Of a stretch of DNA of 64,000 nt, positions 1-8,319 are shown piece after piece (within the stretch, counting starts at the first letter, position 1; each line of letters opens with the position of its first letter). Under the pieces are notes generated by a model. That model did no database searches, was not told the DNA's origin, and was given only the letters and a program-made list of their open reading frames with translations. The stretch is from Pseudomonas asgharzadehiana. Its GTDB lineage: Bacteria > Pseudomonadota > Gammaproteobacteria > Pseudomonadales > Pseudomonadaceae. The position numbers and the translations under genes were made by a program. Location of the stretch: contig NZ_CP077079.1 of the NCBI RefSeq assembly GCF_019139815.1, positions 744,001-808,000 on the forward strand, written 5' to 3'.

Positions 1-237
1 GTGCTGGTCTCGGCGGTGTGTGGTTATGCCCACTACATCAGTGAGGCCGACAGCGGCCTGGTGCTGGATGAGCCCTTCGAACAAACCCAGCTCAACGGCT
101 ACCTGACGCGCATGTTGAGTGATTCTGCACAGCGCGCGGCCTGGGGCCGCAACGGGTTGGCCTTCGCCGAGACGGCCGACCTCTACAGCATGCCGCAGCA
201 CGCGGCGGATGTGATCCTGGCGGAGCCAAAACGATGA
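1..237 (+). CDS. waaG: Lipopolysaccharide core glucosyltransferase I, C-terminal end (partial)
   Basis: Only the last 78 residues are in the window; the true start lies upstream. The segment runs through SGLVLDEPF and a final helix, which fits the C-terminal lobe of a GT4 glycosyltransferase that would add the first hexose to the inner-core heptose. The assignment rests mainly on context: the stop overlaps the waaP start by four bases (ATGA), the pairing expected in the pseudomonad waaF-waaC-waaG-waaP cluster. The family assignment of so short a piece alone would be weak. Confidence 0.8.
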   Translation: MLVSAVCGYAHYISEADSGLVLDEPFEQTQLNGYLTRMLSDSAQRAAWGRNGLAFAETADLYSMPQHAADVILAEPKR

Positions 238-1040
238 AGTTGATGCTTGCCGAACCGTTCAAGACCCTCTGGGCCGGGCGTGATGCGTTCGCCGCCGTCG
301 AGGCGCTGGAAGGCGAGGTCTACCGTGAGCTTGAAGCGCGTCGCACCCTGCGCACGGTGGTCGATGGCCGTGGCTATTTCGTGAAGATCCACCGCGGCAT
401 CGGCTGGGGCGAGATCGTCAAGAACCTGGTCACCGCCAAGCTTCCGGTGCTGGGCGCGGGCCAGGAATGGCTGGCGATCCAGCGCTTGCAGCAACTGGGC
501 GTGCCGACCATGACCGCCGTGGCCTACGGCGAGCGCGGCAGCAACCCGGCCGACCAGCACTCGTTCATCATCACCGAGGAGCTGGCGCCCACCGTCAGCC
601 TGGAAGACTTCAGCATCGATTGGCTCAAGCAGCCGCCCGAGCCGCGTCTCAAGCGCGCGCTGATCGCCGAAGTGGCGCGCATGACCGGCATGATGCATCG
701 CGGTGGGGTCAACCACCGTGACTGTTACATCTGCCACTTCCTGCTGCACACCGACACGCCGGTGACCGCCGATCACTTCAGGCTCTCGGTGATCGACCTG
801 CACCGCGCCCAGACCCGCGACAAGATCAGCCATCGCTGGCGTGACAAGGACCTGGCCGCGCTGTACTTCTCGGCGCTGGACATCGGCCTGACGCGCCGCG
901 ACAAACTGCGCTTCCTCAAGGGTTACTTCCAGCAGCCGCTGCGCCAGATCCTCGCCGAAGAGGCCGCGTTGCTGCAGTGGCTGCAGGGCAAGGCCGACAA
1001 GCTCTACGCGCGTAAGCAGCGATACGGGGATGCGCTCTGA
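234..1040 (+). CDS. waaP: Lipopolysaccharide core heptose(I) kinase WaaP
   Basis: A 268-residue cytoplasmic kinase that phosphorylates heptose I of the LPS inner core, a step reported as essential in P. aeruginosa. The kinase-like fold is visible: a candidate ATP-binding lysine K51 in YFVKIHRG, the catalytic loop NHRDCYICH with Asp163, and the metal-binding Asp188 in VIDLHR. Asp163 has the same number as the catalytic Asp described for P. aeruginosa WaaP. The ATG overlaps the waaG stop and the stop overlaps the next start, so translation is probably coupled along the cluster. Length is normal for the family. Confidence 0.96.
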   Translation: MKLMLAEPFKTLWAGRDAFAAVEALEGEVYRELEARRTLRTVVDGRGYFVKIHRGIGWGEIVKNLVTAKLPVLGAGQEWLAIQRLQQLGVPTMTAVAYGERGSNPADQHSFIITEELAPTVSLEDFSIDWLKQPPEPRLKRALIAEVARMTGMMHRGGVNHRDCYICHFLLHTDTPVTADHFRLSVIDLHRAQTRDKISHRWRDKDLAALYFSALDIGLTRRDKLRFLKGYFQQPLRQILAEEAALLQWLQGKADKLYARKQRYGDAL

Positions 1041-1774
1041 TGGCGGGTTGGAACCTGGAACCTGCCTATGCCGCCCTGGCGGACGACTTTGGAAGCCTCG
1101 AAGCGGTGTTCGCGCTGCAGGGCGAGCGGCTAACACGCGACCCGTTGTCGGAAGTGATCCGGGTGCAGCGTGACGGAGTCAATTACTACGTCAAGCGCTA
1201 CGTCGGCGCCGGCAAGGGCTTGCGTCGCTACCTGGGCAAGCCGCGGGTCAAGTCCGAATGGCAGAACCTCAAACGCTTCGCCAAGTGGGGCATTCCCACC
1301 GCCGACGTGGTGGCCTGGGGCTTGGAGCGCAACGGCCTGGCCTACGATCGCGGCGCGATGATCACCCGTGAATTGCCGAAAACAGAAGACCTCTCCGCCC
1401 TGGCCGATCGCAAAGATACGCGCCTGCGCGACCCCAAGTGGGTGAGCGTGATCAGCCGCCAGCTCGCCGAATATACGCGCACGATGCACGATCACCGCTT
1501 CACTCATAACGACTTGAAGTGGCGCAACCTGTTGGTCGACGACCAGCAGACCCTGTACCTGATCGATTGCCCCAACGGCGATTTCTGGCGTGGTTTCTGG
1601 CTTAAGTACCGCATTACCAAAGACCTGGCGTGCCTGGACAAGGTGGCCAAATATCACCTGTCGGCTACCCAGCGCTTGCGTTTCTACATGCAGTACCGTG
1701 GGTGTCGGCGACTGACCGAGTCTGACAAGCGGCGTATTCGCCACGTAGTGAAGTTTTTCGAGGGGCGCGAATGA
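1040..1774 (+). CDS. wapP: Lipopolysaccharide core kinase, InaA/WapP family
   Basis: A 244-residue kinase-like protein expected to phosphorylate a second heptose position of the core. Kinase features are intact: K52 in YYVKRY, catalytic loop THNDLKWRN with Asp158 and Asn163, and Asp176 in LIDCPNG. It overlaps waaP by one base (TGATG) and wapQ by four. The family is RIO/InaA-like rather than classical protein kinase. The symbol follows the P. aeruginosa gene order waaP-wapP-wapQ; the exact hydroxyl phosphorylated cannot be read from the sequence. Confidence 0.88.
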   Translation: MAGWNLEPAYAALADDFGSLEAVFALQGERLTRDPLSEVIRVQRDGVNYYVKRYVGAGKGLRRYLGKPRVKSEWQNLKRFAKWGIPTADVVAWGLERNGLAYDRGAMITRELPKTEDLSALADRKDTRLRDPKWVSVISRQLAEYTRTMHDHRFTHNDLKWRNLLVDDQQTLYLIDCPNGDFWRGFWLKYRITKDLACLDKVAKYHLSATQRLRFYMQYRGCRRLTESDKRRIRHVVKFFEGRE

Positions 1775-2523
1775 GTGATTTCCTGGCGGCTGAAGACCGT
1801 GCCTTGCTGGAGCGCAATGGCCTGGCGACGTTCGACGCGTTGTGGGCCAAGCAGTTGGACGCGGTTGACGAGCCCAATACCAGTGGCGGCGGCTGGAGCA
1901 GCGTATTTCGGCTGGAACTCGACGGCCACGCTTATTACCTCAAGCGCCAAAGCAATTACCTCACTCGCAGCCTTCGCAAGCCGTTGGGTGAGCCGAGTTT
2001 CTCTCGTGAGTTTCGCAATATCAGCCGTTACCGCACGCTGGGTATCCCGGCGTTGCAGGCGGCGTTCTATGGCGAGCGAAAAGTGGCGGGTGAGTACCGC
2101 GCGATGTTATTGACCCGGGCCCTGGATGGCTGGAATGACCTTGATTCGCTGCTCGAGCAATGGCCGTCGCTGAGCGAGGCCCAGCACCGCGCCATTCTGC
2201 TGGCCTGCGGCAAGCTTGCGCGTCAGTTGCACGGCGTCGGTCAGGTGCACGGCTGTTTCTATCCCAAGCATATTTTCCTGCAGGCCACCGGTGACGGTTA
2301 CGCCGCGCAGTTGATCGACCTGGAGAAAACCCGCCCGCTGTTGTTCGGCTGGCGTGACCGGGTCAAGGACCTGGAGCCGTTGTTGCGCCGCGCGCCGCAG
2401 TGGTCGGATGCGCAGGTGCGCCAACTGCTGGCGGCCTATGCCGACCAGCCGCAAGACAGCGCGCTGGTCGCCACCTGGCTGCAACGCCTGACGACGCGGC
2501 GTAGCCACAAGGAGAACCGCTGA
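1771..2523 (+). CDS. wapQ: InaA-family lipopolysaccharide kinase-like protein (WapQ position)
   Basis: A 250-residue relative of the two preceding kinases, with a candidate lysine K58 in YYLKRQ and the metal-binding Asp183 in LIDLEK. The catalytic loop is unusual: where WaaP has HRDCYICH this protein has HGCFYPKH (residues 160-167), so by eye the catalytic Asp is replaced by Cys162. I recall that E. coli InaA has a similar loop, so this may be a family trait rather than a mutation. Whether it is an active kinase is uncertain. It is embedded in the core operon with 4-base and 1-base overlaps. Confidence 0.82.
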   Translation: MSDFLAAEDRALLERNGLATFDALWAKQLDAVDEPNTSGGGWSSVFRLELDGHAYYLKRQSNYLTRSLRKPLGEPSFSREFRNISRYRTLGIPALQAAFYGERKVAGEYRAMLLTRALDGWNDLDSLLEQWPSLSEAQHRAILLACGKLARQLHGVGQVHGCFYPKHIFLQATGDGYAAQLIDLEKTRPLLFGWRDRVKDLEPLLRRAPQWSDAQVRQLLAAYADQPQDSALVATWLQRLTTRRSHKENR

Positions 2524-3977
2524 TGCGCCTGTCCGAGCTGAAAAACGCCGGCCGCACACCGAGCCTGCCCCTGACCCTCGACCTGGCGGATGCCGCAGGC
2601 CCCGGCCAACTGCAACTGCTGAGCCTGGTGCGCGTAATGCCTGGCGAGCGTTATGTGGGCGCAGCGGTGTGGCGCGGGCGCCCGGTGCTGGCCAAGTTGT
2701 TGGTGGGCAGCAAGGCTGCGCGGCACTTTCAGCGTGAACTCAGCGGCGTGCGCCTGTTGGCCGAGCAAGGCCTGACCACGCCTTTGCTGTTGGCCGATGG
2801 GTTGCAGGAGGGCGAAGGGGGCTGGCTGCTGTTCGAGTTTATCGAAGGCGCCGAAAGCTTGGCCGACGCCTGGCACGCTGTCGAAAGCCTGCCGCCATTG
2901 GCTGACGAGCAAACCGCCGTGCTTGCCCAGGCGTTAGGTGCGATTGCGCACATGCACACGCAAGGCTTGTGGCAGGAAGATCTGCACCTGGACAACCTGC
3001 TGCGTCAGCGCGACAAGCTGTACTTGATCGACGGTGCCGGTATCCGTGTCGAAGAGGCGGGCAAGCCGCTGTCGCGTCACCGAGTGCTGGAAAACCTCGG
3101 CGTGTTTTTCGCCCAGCTGCCCAAAAACCTCGAGCCGTTTACCGAAGAGTTGCTGGTGTACTACCTGCTCGGCAATGGCGAACATGCTTTGCCGCTGCAA
3201 GCGCTGGAGAAACAGGTGCGCAAGGTCAGCGCCTGGCGCTTGAAGGACTTTTTGAACAAGGTCGGCCGCGAATGCACGCTGTTCAGCGTGGCTCGCGGCG
3301 CATTTGGCTTGCGCGCGATTCGGCGTGAAGAAGAGCCTGCGATGCTGCCGGTACTGGAGCAGGCCGATGCGCTGCTCGACAACGGCCACATGTACAAGAC
3401 CGGCGGCGCCGCCAGCGTGGCCAAGGTCGAAGTGGACGGTCGCGCGCTGGTGATCAAGCGCTACAACATCAAGGGCTTCGCTCATTGGCTCAAGCGCTTC
3501 TGGCGCCCGAGCCGCGCCTGGCATTCATGGCGCGAAGGCAACCGCCTGGCGTTCCTCGGCATCGCTACGCCAACGCCGTTGGCCGTGCTGGAAAAGCGTT
3601 TTTTCTGGCTGCGCAGCCGTGCTTACCTGATCACCGAATACCTGCCGGGGCCGGACATCATCGAGCGCTTCGCGCCCTACGTCGAACACGGCGACGCGCC
3701 GGAAAACGAATTGCTGGCGCTGGATCACCTGTTTGCCGAACTGATCCGCGAGCGCATCAGCCATGGCGACTTCAAGGGCCATAACCTGTTCTGGCATGAA
3801 GGCCGCTGGGCGCTGATCGACCTCGATGCCATGTGCCAGCACCACTCGGCCGCCAGCTTCGCGCCGGCGTTTGCCCGGGACCGCGCGCGGTTCATGCGGA
3901 ACTGGCCGCGGGAGAGTGCGTTGTATCAGTTGATCGATCAGCGGTTACCCAGGGAGGTCGACGCCCCTGGCCGTTAA
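2523..3977 (+). CDS. Tandem double-kinase protein of the LPS core cluster
   Basis: A 484-residue protein holding two successive kinase-like lobes. Lobe one (about 1-250) has K58, a catalytic loop QEDLHLDN with Asp153 and Asn158, and Asp170 in LIDGAG. Lobe two (about 285-470) has K312 in VIKRYN, the loop SHGDFKGHN with Asp416 and Asn421, and Asp433 in LIDLDA. Both keep the residues needed for phosphotransfer. It corresponds in position to P. aeruginosa PA5006, whose substrate I do not know. It starts one base inside the wapQ stop and is the last gene of the kinase run. Confidence 0.85.
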   Translation: MRLSELKNAGRTPSLPLTLDLADAAGPGQLQLLSLVRVMPGERYVGAAVWRGRPVLAKLLVGSKAARHFQRELSGVRLLAEQGLTTPLLLADGLQEGEGGWLLFEFIEGAESLADAWHAVESLPPLADEQTAVLAQALGAIAHMHTQGLWQEDLHLDNLLRQRDKLYLIDGAGIRVEEAGKPLSRHRVLENLGVFFAQLPKNLEPFTEELLVYYLLGNGEHALPLQALEKQVRKVSAWRLKDFLNKVGRECTLFSVARGAFGLRAIRREEEPAMLPVLEQADALLDNGHMYKTGGAASVAKVEVDGRALVIKRYNIKGFAHWLKRFWRPSRAWHSWREGNRLAFLGIATPTPLAVLEKRFFWLRSRAYLITEYLPGPDIIERFAPYVEHGDAPENELLALDHLFAELIRERISHGDFKGHNLFWHEGRWALIDLDAMCQHHSAASFAPAFARDRARFMRNWPRESALYQLIDQRLPREVDAPGR

Positions 3978-4081
3978 GCGGAACAGGACGTTTCCCACGC
4001 CAATTGGCGCATCCAGGCTCTGAACAACGGGTTTCGTGGTGCTAGATTTCCGCTCCCTTTTGATTAAAAGAAGAGCGGGTC

Positions 4082-4417
4082 ATGCGCACTAAAATTGTCG
4101 GGTTATGGGTATTGGGGTGGGCATCCTTGGTTGTGAGTGGCTGCGGTACGGTGACCACGGCATTGCGCGAAGACGCCGTCACCGTCCAGGCGCTCAAGGC
4201 GAAAAAAACCTATTGCGAGTCTGTCCCACGTATCTACAGCGGTGTGGCCTACAACCTGTGTGTATTGCATGGGCCGCCGAATTCGCGAGCGGGGTTCACA
4301 TTGAATAGCGTTCCCTGGGCTTTCATCGATGTGCCCCTCTCGGGTGTCATGGACACGCTCATCCTGCCCTATACGATCTACCGGCAAAGTGCCGACGGCA
4401 GCATTGAGCTTCGCTAG
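4082..4417 (+). CDS. Small YceK/YidQ-like lipoprotein
   Basis: A 111-residue protein with a lipoprotein signal: positive start MRTK, hydrophobic core, and lipobox V-S-G-C with Cys21 as the lipidated residue, followed by GTVTT. The mature part contains PRIYSGV, PWAFIDVPLSGVMDT and LPYTIY, which I associate with the YceK/YidQ family of small lipoproteins of unknown function. GAAGAGCGGGT just before the ATG is the likely ribosome-binding region. It stands between the kinase run and wapO with gaps on both sides, so it is probably not part of the core operon. Base composition is lower in GC than its neighbours. Confidence 0.75.
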   Translation: MRTKIVGLWVLGWASLVVSGCGTVTTALREDAVTVQALKAKKTYCESVPRIYSGVAYNLCVLHGPPNSRAGFTLNSVPWAFIDVPLSGVMDTLILPYTIYRQSADGSIELR

Positions 4418-4453
4418 CCCTTTGTCGCTAACTGCTTTTCAACGCTTTTACGC

Positions 4454-4459
4454 TATAAT
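4454..4459 (+). promoter_or_regulatory. Candidate sigma-70 -10 element upstream of wapO
   Basis: A perfect TATAAT lies about 95 bases before the wapO GTG start, in the gap after the small lipoprotein gene. The hexamer 17 bases upstream (ACTGCT) is a poor -35 match, so only the -10 is clear. It suggests the second half of the core cluster has its own promoter. Confidence 0.5.
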
Positions 4460-4551
4460 CCCGCCCTTTAGCTGTTTCTCGCCCAGGCGGGATGCACACT
4501 TTTTTCAGGCGCAACCCGCCTGCATGCTGACCAAAAAGAGGCTAGACCCCT

Positions 4552-6309
4552 GTGGCATTGACGATTCTTGGCCTGTCCGGCGCCCTTAGCCATGATCCTT
4601 CCGCAGCCCTGTATATCGACGGCAAGCTGATCGCGGCCGCCGAAGAAGAGCGCTTCGTGCGCGACAAACATGCAAAGAACCGCATGCCCTACGAGTCGGC
4701 GAAGTTCTGCCTGGAGCAGGCCGGCATCAAACCTTGCGACGTTGACGTGGTGGCCATTCCGTTCGCCCCGATCAGCCTGTTCGGCGAGGCGCGCTGGCAC
4801 TACGCCAAGCGTTACTGGTACGCCCCTGACCGTGCGCTCGACGCGATCCTGATGGGCAACCGTCGCTACAAGCGCTACCGCAACAAGATCGTCTGGTGCC
4901 TGGAGCAACTGGGTTTCGATCCGAAGAAAATCAAGATCGAACCGGTTGAACACCACCTGGCCCACGCTTCCAGCGCCTACCACTGCTCGGGTTTCCAGGA
5001 AAAAACCGCGATCCTCGGTATCGACGGTAAAGGTGAGTACGCAACCACGTTCTTCGGCTACGGCGAGAACGGCAAGATCCACAAGATCAAGGAATTCTAC
5101 GACCCTGATTCCCTCGGTGGCCTGTATGGCGCGATCACCGAGTTTCTCGGTTTCGAGATGCTCGACGGCGAGTTCAAGGTCATGGGCATGGCGCCGTACG
5201 GCGATGCCAGCAAATACGATTTCTCGCGCCTGGCCTCCTTTGAAAACGGCGAATTGGTGATCAACACCGACTACGCCAACGTCATCGGCCTGCGCCGCTA
5301 TAAAGAGAAGGGCAAGGGTTTCTACTTTTCGCCAAAACTGATCGAGTGGCTGGGCCCGAAACGCGAAGGCGACATCGCCGACGAGCCTTACATCCACTAC
5401 GCCGCGAGCATGCAAGCGCTGTTCGAGAAGCTGGCCTTGCAGATGATCGACCACTACTTGGGCGACATCCTCAAGGACACCGGCAAGCTGGCCTTCGCCG
5501 GCGGCTGCGCGCTGAACGTCAAGCTGAACCAGAAGATCATCGCCCGCGACGACGTCAAGGAACTGTTCGTGCAGCCGGCGTCCGGCGATGCCGGCACCGC
5601 TGTCGGTGCGGCCGCCTACGTGTCCCACGCCCGTGGTGTGCCGGTGGAGAAGATGGAACACGTCTATCTCGGCCCGTCCTACAGCAACGAGGAGGTGATC
5701 GCCGCGTGCGCCAGGCACGAGAGCAAGCCGAACTGGCGCAAGATCGAAAATATGCCCCAGCGCATCGCCAAGATCATGGTCGACGGCAACCCGGTGGCCT
5801 GGTTCCAGGGCCGCATGGAGTTTGGCCCGCGCGCGTTGGGCGGTCGCTCGATCATCGGTTGCCCGAGCGCGACCGGCGTAGCGGATCGCATCAACCACCA
5901 GATCAAGTTCCGCGAGCGCTGGAGGCCTTTCTGCCCGTCGATGCTCGACACCGTCGCCCCGCAGATGATCAAGGTCGATCACCCGGCGCCGTTCATGACC
6001 TTCACCTTTGAAGTCGCCGAAGAATGGAAGGCCCGTGTGCCGGAAGTGGTCCATGAAGATGGCACCTCCCGCGCCCAGGTGCTCAAGCGCGAATACAACC
6101 CGCGTTACTACGACATGATGAAAGAGCTCGAAGTACTGACCGGCAACGGCGTGTCGCTGAACACCTCGCTCAACCGTCGTGGCGAAGCGATGATCTGCTC
6201 GCCGAAAGACGCGCTGGACATGTTCTTCGGCTCTGACCTGCAATACCTGATCATGGAAGACATCCTGGTCGTCAAAGACGGCGTGGATCCTTATGACGCG
6301 CTCGGCTGA
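4552..6309 (+). CDS. wapO: LPS core O-carbamoyltransferase, NodU/CmcH family
   Basis: A 585-residue carbamoyltransferase, expected to use carbamoyl phosphate and ATP to carbamoylate an inner-core heptose. The N-terminal Kae1/YrdC-type domain shows the metal-binding HHLAHASSAY segment (about 134-143), AGGCALN (316-322) and a C-terminal domain with GRMEFGPRALGGRS (420-433). Translation starts at GTG 4552, which gives the family-typical MALTILG beginning. The stop lies 17 bases inside the next gene. The equivalent P. aeruginosa gene is PA5005, named wapO. Confidence 0.9.
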   Translation: MALTILGLSGALSHDPSAALYIDGKLIAAAEEERFVRDKHAKNRMPYESAKFCLEQAGIKPCDVDVVAIPFAPISLFGEARWHYAKRYWYAPDRALDAILMGNRRYKRYRNKIVWCLEQLGFDPKKIKIEPVEHHLAHASSAYHCSGFQEKTAILGIDGKGEYATTFFGYGENGKIHKIKEFYDPDSLGGLYGAITEFLGFEMLDGEFKVMGMAPYGDASKYDFSRLASFENGELVINTDYANVIGLRRYKEKGKGFYFSPKLIEWLGPKREGDIADEPYIHYAASMQALFEKLALQMIDHYLGDILKDTGKLAFAGGCALNVKLNQKIIARDDVKELFVQPASGDAGTAVGAAAYVSHARGVPVEKMEHVYLGPSYSNEEVIAACARHESKPNWRKIENMPQRIAKIMVDGNPVAWFQGRMEFGPRALGGRSIIGCPSATGVADRINHQIKFRERWRPFCPSMLDTVAPQMIKVDHPAPFMTFTFEVAEEWKARVPEVVHEDGTSRAQVLKREYNPRYYDMMKELEVLTGNGVSLNTSLNRRGEAMICSPKDALDMFFGSDLQYLIMEDILVVKDGVDPYDALG

Positions 6310-7423
6310 CCGCCACGTCCTGCAGTTTTGCCACGGTTACGATGGGCCGTTCCTGGACTGCGCACGGCAATACGCCAGTTTGTTCGCAGGCACAGGCTAC
6401 AAGGTGACCACGGTGTTTCTCACCGGGGTCGCCGACCCGCACGTGGCCGCCGGTTGCGCGTCCGATGAGGTGTTGTTCATGGAGTTCAGCTCCAAGGCCA
6501 TTCGTGGTTTGAAGCTGGGCGCCATCCGTGAGCTGCGCAAAATCGCTGCGTCGCGCAACTTCAGTTTTTGTATTGCGCATCGCTTCAAGCCGATCTACAT
6601 CGCCTTGCTCGGTACGCGGCTGCCGGTGATCGGTGTGCATCACGCCTTTGGGGATTACCTGCGTGGCAGCCGCAAGCTGTTTGCCGGGTTTTTCCGCAAG
6701 CGCCTGAGCCTGCTCGGGGTTTCCGACGCGGTGCGTGACGACATGCGCCGCTGTCTGCCGGCCTGGCCTGCGGCGCGTATCCAGACCTTGTATAACCGCA
6801 TTGATGTCGACGCGTTGCAGGCCATTCAGGTGCCTGTGGACGAGGCGCGCGACGCCTTGGGCGTGTCGCCGGACGAATGGGTAGTCGGCAATGTCGGCCG
6901 CCTGCACCCGGACAAGGACCAGGCCACGCTGCTCAAGGGCTTTGCCCTGGCGCTGCCGCACTTACCGGCGCAAAGCCGCCTGGCGATCCTCGGTACCGGG
7001 CGGCTGGAGCAAGACCTGAAAAGCCAGGCCCGCGAACTGGGTATTGCCGACAACGTGCTGTTCCTCGGCCAGGTGCCGGATGCGCGCCGCTATTTTCGCG
7101 CGTTCGATGTGTTTGCCCTGAGTTCCGACCACGAACCGTTCGGCATGGTGTTGCTCGAAGCCATGGCGGCCGGCGTGCCGTTGCTGGCCACGGCGTGTGG
7201 CGGTGCGCGGGAAGTGGTCGAAGGCGTGGGTATCCTGTTTCCCTTCGGCGACGCCGAACACCTCGCCCAGGGGCTGCGGCACCTGGCGGCAATGGATCAC
7301 CACCAGCGACGGCAGTGCGCCGAGATGATGCTGGAGCGTCTGCGCACGCATTTCTCGGATCAGGCGGTACGCGATACCTTCTGGCAACTGCCGCATGTTA
7401 TTGAACTGACTGCGGGGGCTTGA
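6293..7423 (+). CDS. wapH: LPS core glycosyltransferase, GT4 family (WapH)
   Basis: A 376-residue GT-B glycosyltransferase. The acceptor lobe begins with VLQFCHGYDGPF; the donor lobe has VGRLHPDKDQ (201-210) and the retaining-GT motif EPFGMVLLE with Glu281 and Glu289, followed by AAGVPLLAT. It should transfer a hexose to the outer core on the cytoplasmic face. It overlaps wapO by 17 bases and the next gene by one, so coupled translation is likely. It resembles Ssg downstream, notably RFKP plus a G-x-x-H-x-F-G stretch. The acceptor sugar cannot be read directly. Confidence 0.87.
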   Translation: MTRSADRHVLQFCHGYDGPFLDCARQYASLFAGTGYKVTTVFLTGVADPHVAAGCASDEVLFMEFSSKAIRGLKLGAIRELRKIAASRNFSFCIAHRFKPIYIALLGTRLPVIGVHHAFGDYLRGSRKLFAGFFRKRLSLLGVSDAVRDDMRRCLPAWPAARIQTLYNRIDVDALQAIQVPVDEARDALGVSPDEWVVGNVGRLHPDKDQATLLKGFALALPHLPAQSRLAILGTGRLEQDLKSQARELGIADNVLFLGQVPDARRYFRAFDVFALSSDHEPFGMVLLEAMAAGVPLLATACGGAREVVEGVGILFPFGDAEHLAQGLRHLAAMDHHQRRQCAEMMLERLRTHFSDQAVRDTFWQLPHVIELTAGA

Positions 7424-8319
7424 TGCTCAATCGATTCCAAGGTTGGCGCGAGCGCGGCTGGTCCGTCGTCGACGCACCTGCCTACAGCGACGCCTGGCAA
7501 CGCTTTGGCGGCAGCGTCGCCACCCATCCGCAGGTGATCGAACGCCTGGCCGGGTTGGCCGATATCCCGGTGCGCTACCTGGCCTGGGAACAGGGCGGTG
7601 AGTTGCAGGCGTGTATCGCCACCTGGGGGCGCGACCTGGCGTTGTCCAAAGATGTGCTCAAGCAAAAGGGCAAGAAAGGCCTGTTTGACCTGGGCAATGC
7701 CGAGTTGATCCTGCCGGCCGCCGCTAACGCCCAGGCGCCGTTGCGTCATCGCGCACGTTACCTGTCGACCTTGAACGAAGGCCGTTTCAGCGGTCTCAAG
7801 TTGCAGGCCGAGCAGTTGGCCATGGCGCGAACCCCGGAAGAGCTGTCGAAGAAGTTTCGCTACAACCAGCGCCGCGAACTGCGCCTGCTGGAGGAGGCCG
7901 GGGGAGTGGTGCGACCGGTGAGTGAGTTTTCCAGTCGGGAGCTGGCGGCGATCTACTGCGATTTGTTCCTGCGTCGCTGGGGCTTTGTCGCCACGGGCGC
8001 CGAGCGCATGGCCGAGGTGATCGAGCTGCTGCGTGAATGGCTGATCGGCTCGGTGATCTTCCTCAACGAGGCGCCCATTGCCGTTCAGTTGGTGTACCGG
8101 GTCGAGTCGCCCGAGTGGATCAGCGTGGAATACGTCAACGGCGGTGTTGACCCGCAAACTCGCGCGTTCAGCCCGGGTAGCGTGTTGAGCTTCCTCAACA
8201 CCCAAAGCGCCTGGGAACAGGCGCGCGAACTCGGCAAGCCGCTGCGTTTTTCCTTTGGGCGTGCCGACCGCGAATACAAGGACCGTTGGTGCAACCCCGT
8301 GCCGGTGTTCAGCGTATGA
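7423..8319 (+). CDS. Mig-14-like GNAT-fold protein
   Basis: A 298-residue soluble protein, recognised as a relative of Mig-14, the Salmonella factor linked to antimicrobial-peptide resistance. P. aeruginosa carries a homologue in the same place (PA5003). The second half (about 140-290) looks like an acetyltransferase-type fold, with KFRYNQRRELRLLEEAGG and LRFSFGRADREYKDRW. The start is taken as ATG 7423, which overlaps the wapH stop; TTG 7420 would add one residue. It overlaps dnpA by four bases. An LPS-modifying acyl or aminoacyl transfer is plausible, but the reaction is not known to me. Confidence 0.8.
   Translation: MLNRFQGWRERGWSVVDAPAYSDAWQRFGGSVATHPQVIERLAGLADIPVRYLAWEQGGELQACIATWGRDLALSKDVLKQKGKKGLFDLGNAELILPAAANAQAPLRHRARYLSTLNEGRFSGLKLQAEQLAMARTPEELSKKFRYNQRRELRLLEEAGGVVRPVSEFSSRELAAIYCDLFLRRWGFVATGAERMAEVIELLREWLIGSVIFLNEAPIAVQLVYRVESPEWISVEYVNGGVDPQTRAFSPGSVLSFLNTQSAWEQARELGKPLRFSFGRADREYKDRWCNPVPVFSV

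Noticed and set aside
4468..6243. 591-residue minus-strand frame opposite wapO
   Set aside because: It lies antisense to a clear carbamoyltransferase with full motifs and shows no domain of its own.
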